64,000 nt of DNA from Rickettsia bellii RML369-C (GTDB taxonomy: Bacteria > Pseudomonadota > Alphaproteobacteria > Rickettsiales > Rickettsiaceae), in the NCBI RefSeq assembly GCF_000012385.1, contig NC_007940.1:558001-622000 (forward strand), given 5' to 3'. Made by a program: the position numbers and the translations under genes. Below, piece after piece: positions 10,135 to 20,812 of the stretch (the stretch's first letter is position 1; each line of letters starts with the position of its first letter). Below the pieces are notes generated by a model. The model saw only the letters and a program-made list of their open reading frames with translations. It was not told the DNA's origin and did not search any database.

Positions 10135-10329
10135 TTATTCTTTTGTAAAATTTTTAAGCAAAATTAAAGCCTTTGCCGGTAAGAAGTAGTATTTCTTGAG
10201 AGATGATTTAACACATAAAGTTAGAGCTGTGTTATAATCAACGTTTCCTTTTTGATCAAAATAATCTAATAATAATCCTATATCTGCATGATATTGCTCT
10301 ACTATTTCTAATAATTCTAGTTTGTAGTA
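10135..10329 (-). pseudogene. Gene remnant without start codon
   Basis: Between a TGA at 10330-10332 and a TAA at 10135-10137 one minus-strand frame is open for 64 codons: LELLEIVEQYHADIGLLLDY... ending in AKALILLKNFTKE. It contains no in-frame ATG, GTG or TTG near its beginning. The composition looks coding (amphipathic helices), so I read it as the tail of a degraded gene. Family unknown. Confidence 0.4.
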
Positions 10330-10342
10330 TCATCTAATAACA

Positions 10343-11092
10343 TTAATTCCCTCTATTTTCTAATGGTTTGGTGGCTGTAGCTGGTTTTAATAATTCCGGC
10401 GTCAATATGAATTTAGTTTTTCTCTCGATATTTGATAGAAAAAACAAATGAAAATTGTGTGGATGATGTATCACCGCATATTTATCCCATTCAGGATATT
10501 GTCTATTTAAATTTTTCTTTGGGTTATAAGGACCATAAACTTCTATATCACCAAATTTATATTTTTTTAAAGGCAATAATTCATGATCATAAAAGAAATC
10601 ATTAGGGTATTGAGTGCGTGTTTTTAAATTAGCATGAATAAATTCATTTTTTTCTTTTTGAAAAGTAAAAATATCAATGCAGCCTTTTTGACATATTTTA
10701 TAAGCTAAGTCATGAGAAATAGAATAACCTAATTTTTGAAACTCTGGAAATATTTGTTGTAGCCTTATCTCATCTTCCTGCATTATGCCAATATCAAGAT
10801 CATCATCATAAGGTATTATCCCTTGATGACGAATTGCCCCAAGCAACGTGCCGCCATCTATCCAATAATTAATATTATGCTTAGTTAACAACTCATGAGT
10901 ATCTTTCATTATTTGATAGAGTGAGAGAGCCGTATTCTCACTAATTCTATATTTTTTTACTTCTTCATCGGTTGGCACTTTATAACGCCAATCATGCTCA
11001 AGCACGTGAGTATAAAAAAATATACCAGCAAAAAGCAAGAGAATAGAGCCTAAAATATTTTTAGGTGAGAATACTGACTTTAATTTCATCAT
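10343..11092 (-). CDS. LicD-family phosphotransferase, membrane-anchored
   Basis: LicD/fukutin-type nucleotidyltransferase-fold protein of 249 residues. LicD proteins transfer phosphocholine or a related phosphodiester onto surface glycans. Residues about 13-27 are a membrane anchor. The diagnostic block is [13 protein letters not shown] (79-91) followed by the metal-binding DDDLD (96-100). The first 32 bp overlap the end of valS on the same strand, so translation is coupled to valS. No licA/licC-type choline genes are visible, so the transferred group is uncertain. Together with the GT10, GT25, GT2 and GT61 genes it suggests decorated surface glycans. Confidence 0.82.
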   Translation of the reverse strand: MMKLKSVFSPKNILGSILLLFAGIFFYTHVLEHDWRYKVPTDEEVKKYRISENTALSLYQIMKDTHELLTKHNINYWIDGGTLLGAIRHQGIIPYDDDLDIGIMQEDEIRLQQIFPEFQKLGYSISHDLAYKICQKGCIDIFTFQKEKNEFIHANLKTRTQYPNDFFYDHELLPLKKYKFGDIEVYGPYNPKKNLNRQYPEWDKYAVIHHPHNFHLFFLSNIERKTKFILTPELLKPATATKPLENRGN

Positions 11093-13499
11093 TTGTTGGT
11101 TTGAATTTTACTTCTTTTGCTGATGTAACATTTTTTAAATCTGATGTCAATTCTTTGGATAATTCAATGCCGCTAACTTCAAGCAATTGTACTTCTGCTT
11201 TTATGGATAGATTCTTTTCAGCTTTAAATTTTCTAACATGATCTAAAATTTCAAGCAATCTTTCCGGCTGTTTTGCATCTATTTTATAGTTTAAATTACC
11301 ATAATTAATCCAATTACCTTTAATGTGAATAGAATTTTCACTATATAATATTTGATACAGCTCCTCAGTAATGTGGGGCATAAATGGTGCAAATAGTTTA
11401 AGTAAGGTTTGCATAACGTGATAAAGCGTTAATACACTGCTATATTGTCCGCTAGGGTTTTTGTTTTCTTCATCATAAGCACGTGTTTTACTGATTTCTA
11501 AATAATTATCACAAAATACTGACCAAAAAAATTTTTCCGTTAAATGCATAGCATTAGCATATTCATAATTTTGCAACTCGTTTGTTGCATTATTTACTAG
11601 CTCTACTAACTTATTAATTATCCACTGATCGAATTCATGAGTAATTTTTTCTTTCACATCTATAAGATTTGTTTTTTTATCTTCATCAGATAATTTATCA
11701 AAATGTTGCGAGACAAATTTAGCAGCATTCCACAGCTTATTAACAAGCCTTTTACCATTTTTCATTACGTCTTCTGAATAGGCAGTGTCAGCTCCTAATT
11801 TTGAATTAGCCGACCAATAGCGTATAACATCAGAACCATATTGCTCTAGCAATTTTTCCGGTACTAATACATTTCCTTTGGATTTAGACATTTTACTACG
11901 ATCTTCAGCCAAACACCAACCACTTACCATAATATTTTTCCATGGCAGAGTATTTTGATGTAGATGAGCTTTTAAGATAGTATAAAATGCCCAAGTTCTA
12001 ATAATCTCATGTGCTTGTGGTCTTAAATCCATTGGGAATAATTTACCATGCCTATCCTTATTCACGGCAAACTCATCAGAAATACCCCATGTTGAAAGTT
12101 GCGGCGAAACAGAGCTAGTTGCCCAAGTATCCATAACGTCTAAGTCGGGTTCTACTTCATATTTGCTATAGCCGATAGGCAAATCCTTTAAAGGATCAAC
12201 AGGTAACTGCGAGATATCGGCATATAAAATTTTACCCTCTTCGCCAATTCTTTTAGAATACCAAACAGGAAATGGCACGCCAAAATAACGCTGCCTGCTT
12301 ATACACCAGTCCCATGATATGGCATTAATCCAGTTGTCTAAACGAATCTTCATATTTTTAGGATGCCAATTTAGTTCGTTTGCTCTTTTTAATAGCTCAT
12401 CTTTATGCGATATAGTTTTAACAAACCATTGTGGCACAGTTAGTACCTCAAGAGGTGCACCTGAACGCTCAGCACATTTAACAGTTTGGGTAATCTCTTC
12501 TTGCTTAACAAACAATTCTTGCTCTTTTAAAATATCTATTATCTTTGCTCGAGCTTCTTTTATTTTTAAGCCATCTATCCCAATTTCATGAGGGAAATCT
12601 ATCGTACCTTTTTTGGTAATAATAGTGTTTAAAGGTAGATTATGCGTTTTCCACCAAGTAATATCTGTTTGATCACCGAAAGTGCAGCACATAACAAGCC
12701 CTGTGCCTTTATCTTGCTGCACTAACGGGTCAGCTAAAAGCGGAACTTTAACATTAAACAGCGGAGTGACGGCAAACTTTCCTGCTAAATGCTGATAACG
12801 CTTATCGTCTGGGTGATAGAATACGGCAACGCAAGCAGGTAATAGTTCAGGTCGTGTAGTTGCGATGGTAAATTCATCATTTGCTTCAGTTTTAAATGTA
12901 ATATAGTTCATGAATGAGGTTTTTTCCTTATCCTCAATATCAGCTTGAGCAAGGGCTGTGCCATCTACTGGATCCCACAAAATTGGCTGATTATTACGAT
13001 AAACCTCGCCTTTTTTTACTAAATCAAGAAAAGACATTTGTGAGATTTTACGAGATAGCGGACTGATTGTTTGATATTCTAGATTCCAGTCTACCGATAA
13101 AGCGATTTGATTAAACAAGCTTCTAAATTTTTCTTCTTCGCTTGCTACTACCTCATTACAAATATTTATGAATTCTTCTCTGCCCATATTATACGCCTTG
13201 ACTTGTCTTTGTTTTTCAACAAGCCGCTCGGTTGGCAGTCCGTTATCGTCGAAGCCCATAGGGTAGAAAATGTTTTTTCCCATCATACGCTGAAAACGTA
13301 CTATAAAATCAGTCTGTGTATAGCTGTAAACATGCCCGATATGAAGTTGTCCTGAAACAGTCGGGGGAGGCGTATCTACGACAAATGTTTCATCTTTAGC
13401 GATATTCTCATCATATGCATAAATTTGCTTTTCTTGCCAAATCTTTTGCCATTTTTTTTCGCTTTCGATAAAATTATAATTTTTCGGAAATTCTTTCAT
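11061..13499 (-). CDS. valS: Valyl-tRNA synthetase
   Basis: Class Ia aminoacyl-tRNA synthetase charging tRNA-Val, 812 residues. The HIGH signature is at 53-56 within [17 protein letters not shown], and KMSKS at 536-540. The CP1 editing domain contains [16 protein letters not shown]. At 812 residues it is shorter than the usual bacterial enzyme (about 880-950) and seems to lack the long C-terminal coiled coil. This matches what is known of Rickettsia, whose ValRS groups with archaeal enzymes. The start ATG at 13499 gives the normal [11 protein letters not shown]-terminus. The licD-like gene overlaps its 3' end. Confidence 0.96.
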   Translation of the reverse strand: MKEFPKNYNFIESEKKWQKIWQEKQIYAYDENIAKDETFVVDTPPPTVSGQLHIGHVYSYTQTDFIVRFQRMMGKNIFYPMGFDDNGLPTERLVEKQRQVKAYNMGREEFINICNEVVASEEEKFRSLFNQIALSVDWNLEYQTISPLSRKISQMSFLDLVKKGEVYRNNQPILWDPVDGTALAQADIEDKEKTSFMNYITFKTEANDEFTIATTRPELLPACVAVFYHPDDKRYQHLAGKFAVTPLFNVKVPLLADPLVQQDKGTGLVMCCTFGDQTDITWWKTHNLPLNTIITKKGTIDFPHEIGIDGLKIKEARAKIIDILKEQELFVKQEEITQTVKCAERSGAPLEVLTVPQWFVKTISHKDELLKRANELNWHPKNMKIRLDNWINAISWDWCISRQRYFGVPFPVWYSKRIGEEGKILYADISQLPVDPLKDLPIGYSKYEVEPDLDVMDTWATSSVSPQLSTWGISDEFAVNKDRHGKLFPMDLRPQAHEIIRTWAFYTILKAHLHQNTLPWKNIMVSGWCLAEDRSKMSKSKGNVLVPEKLLEQYGSDVIRYWSANSKLGADTAYSEDVMKNGKRLVNKLWNAAKFVSQHFDKLSDEDKKTNLIDVKEKITHEFDQWIINKLVELVNNATNELQNYEYANAMHLTEKFFWSVFCDNYLEISKTRAYDEENKNPSGQYSSVLTLYHVMQTLLKLFAPFMPHITEELYQILYSENSIHIKGNWINYGNLNYKIDAKQPERLLEILDHVRKFKAEKNLSIKAEVQLLEVSGIELSKELTSDLKNVTSAKEVKFKPTNDEIKVSILT

Positions 13500-13582
13500 A
13501 AATGTTTCTGCTAGTTTAAATAACTAACATTATAAAGATTATATTTAATTATGACAATAACACGTTGCTTTTTTTGAAGAGG

Positions 13583-13836
13583 ATACCTTTAATACTTCAA
13601 GATTTGGTAAATACTAAGATAGAACTTCAAAAATTGGCTACGTCGTTCTATAAGTACGCAGGTAGCCACGTATTAAGTATACGCTCCGCTCCTCGTCTTA
13701 TAAACTTCTTGCTCTTTTTGAAGTTGATCTTCGTATAAGCCAAATTTCGGGATTCGTCTTTGCTCACGTAGTTTATCTACGTTCCGCAGACTCACCGCTT
13801 ATTTGGCTTACCAACTTTTGAAGTATCTGTGGTATA
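13583..13836. repeat. Palindromic element A interrupted by element B
   Basis: The outer parts (13583-13607 and 13739-13836) match, in reverse orientation, the uninterrupted element at 21254-21382. Between them lies a second element (about 13611-13738) related to 61563-61683. The insert is flanked by TAA at 13608-13610 and 13736-13738, which looks like a 3-bp target duplication. The whole 366-bp gap between valS and the Rpn gene is this composite; no gene is visible in it. Confidence 0.75.
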
Positions 13837-13865
13837 TATAAATTATAAAGCAAACTGCTACACAA

Positions 13866-14783
13866 TTAACTACTTTCAATAATTGAGCGGATAAGGGTTT
13901 CTTTTAGACCAGTCAGCTCAGCAATAACAGGAATTTTGAAACCTTGAGAGAACATCTTTTTTGCTATCATTACTGCCTTATTATACTCACCTTCCCGCTT
14001 TCCTTCTTGTTTTCCCTCGTCTATATATACATCTGCTATAGTTTTCATAATGTTATCCTTGTGTTGCGGTGATAAATATTTATCAAATACTTGCACTAAT
14101 CTCGGTTGTTGCTTTTTTGAGATCTTTGCATCAGTATACCATAAAAACGATTTTAGGTAAATATAACCTTTTTCTTTATCAAGCATTATAACGTGATTAA
14201 AATTTGCTAAAAATTGCTCCCATAATTGAATCATATCACGTTCATGTATATGTTTAAGTATATAGTCTAACATTCCGATGTGCTTTTTCTTAACGATTTC
14301 ATTATCTGACATGGCTTGTAAGTCTACTAGCTGATAATCTTCCATCATTAGTTTTTTTGCCATTACGCTATTAGTAAACAAATCCCATAAATTCCGAGGA
14401 GCGTTATAAACTTGCTTACCATTATAAATAACTAAGTTATATACTAACGGCAATTTATTCCTTTTTTCTTTATGCCGCTCACATAAGAGCAAAGTATATT
14501 TCCATAATCTTAGAGCAGTCCAATAATCCACAGTTGATTGTGCTTCAATTAATATATAGACAAATCCCTTGCCATATTCTTTCGTTTCAATTCCATACAC
14601 TATATCACTATATTTTTTACTTAGAGACTCTTCAATATAGCTTTCTTGTTCTACAGTTATTTTTGATAAATCTATTAGTTTTTTAAAATCCTCAGGTAAA
14701 TAATATTCTAAAAATTCTTGTGCCGCTATTTTATCGGTCATTATTATTTTTACTAAGGAATCATGTTTTAATTTTTTGACCAC
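13866..14783 (-). CDS. Rpn-family recombination-promoting nuclease (YhgA-like)
   Basis: Rpn/YhgA-like (PD-(D/E)XK, Transposase_31-type) protein of 305 residues. Members nick DNA and stimulate RecA-independent recombination. The N-terminal nuclease core reads KKYSDIVYGIETK...GFVYILIEAQS: the D in SDIVY and the E-x-Q in LIEAQS are the expected metal ligands. A middle region (LPLVYNLVIYNGKQVYNAP) is characteristic of the family. The C-terminus GKQEGKREGEYNKAVMIAKK is the usual charged helical tail. The frame is intact, unlike the related gene at 21600-22452. It sits next to a nested palindromic repeat. Confidence 0.88.
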   Translation of the reverse strand: MVKKLKHDSLVKIIMTDKIAAQEFLEYYLPEDFKKLIDLSKITVEQESYIEESLSKKYSDIVYGIETKEYGKGFVYILIEAQSTVDYWTALRLWKYTLLLCERHKEKRNKLPLVYNLVIYNGKQVYNAPRNLWDLFTNSVMAKKLMMEDYQLVDLQAMSDNEIVKKKHIGMLDYILKHIHERDMIQLWEQFLANFNHVIMLDKEKGYIYLKSFLWYTDAKISKKQQPRLVQVFDKYLSPQHKDNIMKTIADVYIDEGKQEGKREGEYNKAVMIAKKMFSQGFKIPVIAELTGLKETLIRSIIESS

Positions 14784-14886
14784 AAAATCTAGTAGTTTTT
14801 TGCGGCGTATTTTATCCTAATTTGTATATGATGTCTATATTTATTTAAACTTAAAGTTTAATATCAATAATATATAAAATAAACTT

Positions 14887-15477
14887 TTATTTATATAAGG
14901 CTTTAGTAAAACTTAGGCGATGATAAGGAGATAAGCCATATTCTTTTATAGCCTGAGCATGCTCTTTTGTACCATAACCTGAATTTTTGTGCCATAAATA
15001 TTGCGGGAATTCATTACTTAATTCTAGCATTAATCGGTCTCTAGTAACTTTTGCTATAATAGAAGCTGCGGCAATCGATAGTGATAAATTATCCCCATTT
15101 ATGATGCTAATAAATCTTTTATCGCTGAATTGCATGTTACCATCAACTAAAACTATTTCCGGCTTAGTGCTAAGGTTTTCCGCAGCAAGAATACAAGCTT
15201 TTTTTGTTGCTTCTAATATATTAATCTTATCAATCTCAGTGTGTGAGATAATACCGGTTGCCCAAATGTAATTAGCAGTTATCTGTTCATATAATAACTC
15301 TCTCTTCTTTTTAGAAAGTTTTTTAGAATCCTTAATACCAGCTATAATATTGTTTTGATCCACTATTACAGCGGCAGCTACTACTGGTCCGGCTAATGGT
15401 CCTCTGCCAGCTTCATCTATGCCAGCTAAAATGAAATTTGGGTATTTTTTTTCAAAATGTAATATATCTATTTCCAT
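14887..15477 (-). CDS. rnhB: Ribonuclease HII
   Basis: Cleaves RNA in RNA-DNA hybrids, including single ribonucleotides in DNA. The protein has 196 residues, normal for the family. The catalytic signature GIDEAGRGPLAGPV is at about 19-32 (D and E ligands). LVDGNMQF carries a third acidic ligand and AKVTRDRL the fourth. It is transcribed away from hscB, with 57 bp between the two starts that must hold both promoters. Confidence 0.96.
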   Translation of the reverse strand: MEIDILHFEKKYPNFILAGIDEAGRGPLAGPVVAAAVIVDQNNIIAGIKDSKKLSKKKRELLYEQITANYIWATGIISHTEIDKINILEATKKACILAAENLSTKPEIVLVDGNMQFSDKRFISIINGDNLSLSIAAASIIAKVTRDRLMLELSNEFPQYLWHKNSGYGTKEHAQAIKEYGLSPYHRLSFTKALYK

Positions 15478-15534
15478 AATTGTATTTTTTATATTTCTAA
15501 TATATGATAAAGCAGTTTATGAGTTACGAATAAA

Positions 15535-16035
15535 GTGCAAAATTATTTTGAATTATTAGGGTTAGAGCAAATTTATAATATTGATTTGAAGATATTAGAA
15601 AAGCAATATTTTGCTATGCAGATAAAATATCATCCTGATAAAGCCAAAAATTTGCAAGAAAAAGAGCAAAATCTTATTATAGCATCAAACCTAAATAAAG
15701 CTTATTATACGCTTAAAGATAGTTTAAAGCGTGCTGAATATATGCTGCTTTTATATGGTGTAAACTTAAATGATGAGAAAGTACGCAGTAAGCTTTCTGC
15801 TCTTGAGTTAAGTATATTCTGGGATGAAATGGAGCTTATAGAAAATACTAGCTCATATAAAAGTTTAGAAGAAATAAAAAGTAAATATGAATTAATGGAG
15901 AAAGCAGAAGTAAATTTTTTAGCTGAGTCTTTCAAAAAGCAAGATTTATCAGATGCGACTATCAAAACTAGTAAACTTAAATATATTCATACATTGCTGA
16001 GTAAGCTTCAGGAAAAAATGAAATTATGCAAATAA
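15535..16035 (+). CDS. hscB: Fe-S assembly co-chaperone HscB
   Basis: J-domain co-chaperone that delivers the IscU scaffold to HscA during iron-sulfur cluster transfer. The protein has 166 residues. The J-domain HPD motif is at 33-35 (KYHPDKAKN), and a C-terminal three-helix region binds IscU. The start is GTG at 15535, chosen because [12 protein letters not shown] is the normal HscB N-terminus. The end overlaps hscA by 10 bp (16026-16035). This is the first gene of a plus-strand operon running to at least 20.2 kb. Confidence 0.94.
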   Translation: MQNYFELLGLEQIYNIDLKILEKQYFAMQIKYHPDKAKNLQEKEQNLIIASNLNKAYYTLKDSLKRAEYMLLLYGVNLNDEKVRSKLSALELSIFWDEMELIENTSSYKSLEEIKSKYELMEKAEVNFLAESFKKQDLSDATIKTSKLKYIHTLLSKLQEKMKLCK

Positions 16036-17813
16036 TAGAAATTAGAGAACCAGGGCAAGCAGAATCTAAACAAGAAGTTAAAATAGCTGTGGGTATAGAT
16101 TTTGGTACTACTAACTCGCTAATAGCTATTTCAGTTGGTAGAAAAGTTAAAATTATACAAACTGAAGATAATAAAGAATTAATCCCAACTACTATAGAAT
16201 TTACGAATAACAATATTACAGTAGGTAGTAATAAAGGTTTACGTTCAATTAAAAGGTTATTCGGTAAAACATTAAATGAAATTCTAAATACTCCTGCTCT
16301 TTTTTCTTTAGTTAAAGATTATATAGATCTGCAAAGCCAAGAAGTTAAATTAAATTTTGCCAATAAGCAAATGCGGATTGCTGAAATTGCAGCAGAAGTT
16401 TTTATATATCTAAAACAACAGGCAGAAAAAGAGCTTACAACTGAAGTAACTCAAGCCGTTATTACTGTTCCAGCTCATTTTAATGATGCGGCAAGAGGGC
16501 AGGTGATGCTTGCAGCAAGGCTTGCAGGTTTAGAGGTTCTAAGGCTGATTGCAGAGCCTACTGCAGCTGCTTATGCTTACGGATTAAATAAAAACCAAAC
16601 AGGTTGTTATCTTGTATATGATTTAGGTGGTGGTACTTTTGACGTATCAATTCTAAATATTACAGAGGGTGTTTTTCAGGTTATAGCAACAAGTGGCGAT
16701 AATATGCTTGGTGGCGATGATATAGATAAAATTATTGCTGATTATTTTTGTAATAAATTTAGTTTACTTGATAATTTAGATACTCTGCGGCTTGCTAAAA
16801 AGGCAAAAGAAGCATTATTGAACCAAGATAATTTTGAGTTCAATAATATATCGCTTGATAAACAAACATTTGAACAGTTAATTACCCCTATAATAGGTCG
16901 TACAATCAATATAGCCAAAGAATGCTTGGAAATAGCAGGAAATCCGAACATAGATGGCATTATTTTAGTAGGTGGTGTAACTCATATTACATTAATTAAG
17001 GAGGAATTATATAAAGCTTTTAAAGTAAATATTCTTTCAGATATTGATCCTGATAAAGCTATTGTATACGGGGCTGCACTGCAAGCAGAGAATCTAACAA
17101 CACCGAACATCGATTCATTATTGATTGATGTAGTACCTTTATCTTTAGGTATGGAATTGTATGGCGGCATCGTTGAAAAAATTATCATGCGAAATACTCC
17201 GATCCCTATTTCTGTGGTAAAAGAATTCACAACTTATGCTGATAATCAAACCGGCATACAATTTCATATACTACAAGGTGAACGTGAAATGGTAGCAGAC
17301 TGCCGTACTTTGGCTAGGTTTGAGCTAAAGGGACTTCCTCCCATGAAAGCAGGAAGTATTAGAGCGGAAGTTACTTTTTCTATTGATGCTGATGGTATAT
17401 TATCTGTTTCTGCTTACGAAAAAATAAGTAATACCTCACATATCGTAGAAGTGAAGCCAGATTACGGGATTGATACAAGTGAAGTTGATAAGGTTTTAGA
17501 AAATGCTTATAAAAATGCTAAACTAGATCATGCTGCAAGATTATTACAAGAAACAGTTATTGAAGCTGAATCTTTGATTTTTAATATAGAACATGCTATT
17601 AAAGAATTAGTAGATTTGCTATCAGAAAACGAAAAGCATATAATCAGTAGTTTATTAAATAACATAAAGCATGCAATAGATGCACGAGATCGTGCTTTAA
17701 TTAATAATGCTGTTAAAGATTTTAAATCTAAAACAAAAAAATCTTTAAATACGAAGATTAATATAGTAATTAGTGATTTGTTGAAAGGTAAAAATATCAA
17801 TCAAATCAAATAA
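16026..17813 (+). CDS. hscA: Fe-S assembly chaperone HscA (Hsp70 type)
   Basis: Specialised Hsp70 that uses ATP to drive cluster release from IscU. The protein has 595 residues. The N-terminal ATPase domain shows IDFGTTNS (24-31), then [12 protein letters not shown] and [10 protein letters not shown], and later [12 protein letters not shown]. The C-terminal half is the substrate-binding domain. Its length is below DnaK (about 640), and the acidic DnaK tail is missing, as in other HscA proteins. It is coupled to hscB by overlap and followed by fdx after 15 bp, the usual isc order. Confidence 0.95.
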   Translation: MQIIEIREPGQAESKQEVKIAVGIDFGTTNSLIAISVGRKVKIIQTEDNKELIPTTIEFTNNNITVGSNKGLRSIKRLFGKTLNEILNTPALFSLVKDYIDLQSQEVKLNFANKQMRIAEIAAEVFIYLKQQAEKELTTEVTQAVITVPAHFNDAARGQVMLAARLAGLEVLRLIAEPTAAAYAYGLNKNQTGCYLVYDLGGGTFDVSILNITEGVFQVIATSGDNMLGGDDIDKIIADYFCNKFSLLDNLDTLRLAKKAKEALLNQDNFEFNNISLDKQTFEQLITPIIGRTINIAKECLEIAGNPNIDGIILVGGVTHITLIKEELYKAFKVNILSDIDPDKAIVYGAALQAENLTTPNIDSLLIDVVPLSLGMELYGGIVEKIIMRNTPIPISVVKEFTTYADNQTGIQFHILQGEREMVADCRTLARFELKGLPPMKAGSIRAEVTFSIDADGILSVSAYEKISNTSHIVEVKPDYGIDTSEVDKVLENAYKNAKLDHAARLLQETVIEAESLIFNIEHAIKELVDLLSENEKHIISSLLNNIKHAIDARDRALINNAVKDFKSKTKKSLNTKINIVISDLLKGKNINQIK

Positions 17814-17828
17814 GGAAGAAAGAGGATA

Positions 17829-18164
17829 ATGTCAAAAACAATAAAAGTTACATTTGTTATAAATAATGGGGAAGAGAAAATAATAGAAGCACCGCTAGGG
17901 CTTTCTATTTTAGAAGTTGCTCATAGTAATAGCATAGATCTTGAGGGTGCTTGTGAAGGTTCTCTTGCCTGTGCTACTTGTCATGTTATTTTAGAGGAAG
18001 AATTTTACAACAAATTAGAAAAACCTAAGGAAGAAGAAGAAGATATGCTTGACTTAGCCTTTGGTCTTACGGATACTTCTAGATTAGGGTGTCAGATTAT
18101 TTTAACTGAAAAATTAGACGGTATAAAAGTACGTCTCCCTTCTGCTACTCGTAACATAAAATGA
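17829..18164 (+). CDS. fdx: ISC-type [2Fe-2S] ferredoxin
   Basis: Electron carrier of the Isc pathway, 111 residues, adrenodoxin-like. Cluster ligands are C42, C48, C51 and C88 in the pattern C-x5-C-x2-C...C ([14 protein letters not shown]). It has an acidic surface loop (KPKEEEED) typical of the family. A ribosome-binding-site-like AAGGAAGAAAGAGG stretch precedes the ATG. Third gene of the hscB-hscA-fdx group. Confidence 0.95.
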   Translation: MSKTIKVTFVINNGEEKIIEAPLGLSILEVAHSNSIDLEGACEGSLACATCHVILEEEFYNKLEKPKEEEEDMLDLAFGLTDTSRLGCQIILTEKLDGIKVRLPSATRNIK

Positions 18165-18176
18165 TGGATTAAAAAA

Positions 18177-19247
18177 GTGATACGTAAAATACTTATTTTT
18201 GTTTTCTTAGCCTTTACTATAGTGTGGTTTGCTGCTGCTTATACTTTGAAAAACAATGTAATAAATTTAATTAAAAATTCTGAATCGGATAACCTTAAAA
18301 TATCCTATAATACAGTTAAATTTTCAGGATATCCGTTTCACTGGAAAATTACTATAACAGATCCAAAAGTAAAATTAATAGATCATGTAAATTCTAAAGA
18401 GCTTTCAAGCGAGAATATTGTTTTAAATATTAAGTTTAGTACTAAAAAAGCTACTTTAAATTTTGGACCATTTATTAAAGAAGTAGATAATTACGGCGAT
18501 AAAACATTCACCTATGATATGCGTAGTAAAGAGGATATAAAAGGAATAGGGAAATTTAATAAACCTTTATATAAAATATCGAAAGATGATGATCTAAAAG
18601 AAGTAATAAAATCGATTCAGCTTAATAATAAATCATTATTAATATTTAAAGATGATGAAGAGATTTTTAAAATTAATTATTTAGCTTTCTTTATTTCTAA
18701 GAAAAATCTAGCAGATAGCGAAGATATTTCATTGATTTTAAATATGAATTATGATTCTGAAAAGAATATAGCTAATTTTAAAAATGCTACTTTAGATATT
18801 GCGGCTTTATTAAAATTTACCCCAGATGGTGAAAATTCTGCTATTTTACAAAATTTTAACATAGAAAAGTTTGTTTTTAGCTGTGATCATAACTCTAAAA
18901 TCAATCTAAATGGTGCTTTACAATTTTTTGCTAATAAATTACCGCAAGGTAAGTTATCGTTTGAGCTTGAAAATTATCACTCTATTATTGATAAGTTATT
19001 ACCTAATAATATTATGTTTTCTAAAAAGTTTATTAAAACAGTTATTGCTAAAGCAGTTAATAAAGCTTCCGATGAAGCTGTAGTTAAAGAATCAGATAAC
19101 TTAAATCCTGATTATTCTAATATAGAAAAAGCTAAGTTTGATGTTGAATTTTCTGAAAAAGGAATAAATATCGGCTCTATTAATTTACTTGAGTTAAAAC
19201 TTGGGGATAGTAAAGAAGAACAGCAGCCTGAAAATCATGCGAATTAA
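18177..19247 (+). CDS. DUF2125-type envelope protein
   Basis: Protein of 356 residues with an N-terminal signal or anchor ([20 protein letters not shown]), followed by a beta-rich domain. [21 protein letters not shown] resembles the N-terminal block of the alphaproteobacterial DUF2125 family (function unknown, probably periplasmic, AsmA-like in style). The start is GTG at 18177, 12 bp after fdx. The last 11 bp overlap the earlier possible start of the next gene (19237). The operon position does not by itself indicate a role in Fe-S assembly. Confidence 0.75.
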   Translation: MIRKILIFVFLAFTIVWFAAAYTLKNNVINLIKNSESDNLKISYNTVKFSGYPFHWKITITDPKVKLIDHVNSKELSSENIVLNIKFSTKKATLNFGPFIKEVDNYGDKTFTYDMRSKEDIKGIGKFNKPLYKISKDDDLKEVIKSIQLNNKSLLIFKDDEEIFKINYLAFFISKKNLADSEDISLILNMNYDSEKNIANFKNATLDIAALLKFTPDGENSAILQNFNIEKFVFSCDHNSKINLNGALQFFANKLPQGKLSFELENYHSIIDKLLPNNIMFSKKFIKTVIAKAVNKASDEAVVKESDNLNPDYSNIEKAKFDVEFSEKGINIGSINLLELKLGDSKEEQQPENHAN

Positions 19248-19251
19248 TTAT

Positions 19252-20208
19252 ATGAATAACCTTAAATTAATATTATATAGCTTTGTTTTTAGTATAATTC
19301 TTACATGTAGTAATATTTATGCTGATCAAAAGCAAAAAGTTTTTAAGATTGGTACTGGCTCTATTTTGCAAGGTTATTATTCTATAGGTCTTGATTTATG
19401 CAAAACAATTATAGGAGATGAAAAAAATAATGAAAATATAGTATGCGAAGTTGTAGCAACAAACGGTAGTATTGAAAATTTAAAATTATTGCAACAAGGT
19501 AAAATCGATTTAGCTTTAGTGCAGGCAAATATTGCAGTAGAAGCATATGATGGAATAGGTTATTATAGCGATAAAGGAAAAATGCAAAATCTACGTCAGC
19601 TATTAAATTTACATGATGAATTTTTTACAGTTATCGTAAAAGATGAGGATAAGATAAAGTTTTTTGCTGATATTGATGGAAAAAGAATAACTAGTGGTCC
19701 AGAATATTCCAGCAGCAATATTACTTATGATGCAATGTGTTCTCTATATAAATTTGCTAAAGAACCAATAAATACTGATATTAATTATGAAGATTCTATC
19801 GATAAATTCTGCCAAAAAGAAATAGATGCTATAATCATGATGGTTGGACATCCAAATCCTTTAGTGAATTTAATTGCTAATAGATGTGAAATTGATTTTG
19901 TTTCAATTGAAAACGATAAAATAGCAGAGTTAATACAACAAAATAGAGCTTTTCGCAAAGCGGAGCTTCATAAAGGCTTATATCCAGGTATTACAGATGA
20001 TCAAACAACTGTAAAAGTATCAGCAATTTTAGTAACTAGAAATGATGTAGATTCTAATATGCTAGATAAATTTATTGGTGCTTTTCATAGAAATGTTGCA
20101 AGTTTTAAACTTTCTAATTATTTATTGAACAATATTAACATTAACTATTTTGCCGATACTCAAAACTTTGTTTTACCAAAACATGATTCGGTCAGAAATA
20201 GAGAATAA
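19252..20208 (+). CDS. TAXI-family TRAP transporter binding protein
   Basis: Periplasmic binding protein of the TAXI type (TRAP-associated extracytoplasmic immunogenic). From the ATG at 19252 it has 318 residues with a clear signal peptide MNNLKLILYSFVFSIILTC..NIYA. The mature part begins KVFKIGTGSILQGYYSIG, the classic TAXI N-terminus, followed by VATNGSIENLKLLQQGKIDLALVQ. Alternative in-frame starts exist at 19237 (ATG) and 19201 (TTG); the chosen one gives the shortest signal peptide. No TRAP membrane subunit (DctM/fused permease) is in the window, so the partner is elsewhere or lost. Confidence 0.85.
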   Translation: MNNLKLILYSFVFSIILTCSNIYADQKQKVFKIGTGSILQGYYSIGLDLCKTIIGDEKNNENIVCEVVATNGSIENLKLLQQGKIDLALVQANIAVEAYDGIGYYSDKGKMQNLRQLLNLHDEFFTVIVKDEDKIKFFADIDGKRITSGPEYSSSNITYDAMCSLYKFAKEPINTDINYEDSIDKFCQKEIDAIIMMVGHPNPLVNLIANRCEIDFVSIENDKIAELIQQNRAFRKAELHKGLYPGITDDQTTVKVSAILVTRNDVDSNMLDKFIGAFHRNVASFKLSNYLLNNININYFADTQNFVLPKHDSVRNRE

Positions 20209-20238
20209 CTATTTATTAGAGTATTATATAGAAATACC

Positions 20239-20670
20239 ATGTTTAAAAATATACTTATACCTATAGACTTAGCAGATAAAAAGTCTGTGAAAGCTCTTCT
20301 TTCTAAAGCTTTAATGTTTGCAACAGCTTCTCAAGCAAAGCTACATTTTATATATGTGATTTCTGATTTTGGTATGAAAATGGTCGAAGATTATTTACCT
20401 AAAAATTGGATTGCAGAAAAAAAAGCAAAATATCAAACTCAAGTAAAAGAGCTTATAAAACAATATGTACCAGATGAAATTGAAGCTGATTATTACATAG
20501 GTAGCGGTGCTGTTTACGATGAAATAATTAAGCGTTCCAATGATATCAAAGCTGATTTAATAATAATCTCAGCAGTTAGACCGCAGCTAAGAGATTATAT
20601 GCTTGGTCCTAATGCCTCTAAAATCTTCCGTCACTCTAGTATATCAGTCTTAGTAGTAATAGACGAGTAA
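20239..20670 (+). CDS. Universal stress protein, UspA family
   Basis: Small cytoplasmic Usp-fold protein of 143 residues. It starts MFKNILIPIDLAD, and the ATP-binding-type C-terminal motif reads MLGPNASKIFRHSSISVLVV (the G-x2-A...S pattern that contacts phosphates). It starts 30 bp after the TAXI gene and may be the last gene of the operon, since the next plus-strand unit has its own promoter. Specific ligand unknown. Confidence 0.9.
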   Translation: MFKNILIPIDLADKKSVKALLSKALMFATASQAKLHFIYVISDFGMKMVEDYLPKNWIAEKKAKYQTQVKELIKQYVPDEIEADYYIGSGAVYDEIIKRSNDIKADLIIISAVRPQLRDYMLGPNASKIFRHSSISVLVVIDE

Positions 20671-20749
20671 TTAAACCTCGTCTATTAACTCTTCATTTAC
20701 CAAAAATATATTTTCTATTTGCAAATAAGTAGCTAATTAAAAAATAATT

Positions 20750-20778
20750 TATATTTTCTATTATTAATAGAAAATATA
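20750..20778. promoter_or_regulatory. 29-bp perfect palindrome, possible operator
   Basis: TATATTTTCTATTA and TAATAGAAAATATA are exact reverse complements separated by one T. The palindrome ends one base before the TTGACA of the promoter at 20780. A further half site (AAATATATTTTCTAT) lies at about 20704-20718. This is what a dimeric repressor or activator site next to a promoter would look like; no matching regulator is identified. Confidence 0.55.
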
Positions 20779-20779
20779 G

Positions 20780-20807
20780 TTGACATTTTAGAAAAGCTAG
20801 CTAAAAT
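20780..20807 (+). promoter_or_regulatory. Sigma-70-type promoter of the structured RNA
   Basis: A consensus -35 TTGACA (20780-20785) and a -10 TAAAAT (20802-20807) are separated by 16 bp. Transcription would begin near 20813-20815, exactly at the first hairpin of the structured RNA. The second RNA copy has the same arrangement at 59176-59203. Confidence 0.7.
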
Positions 20808-20812
20808 CCTTT

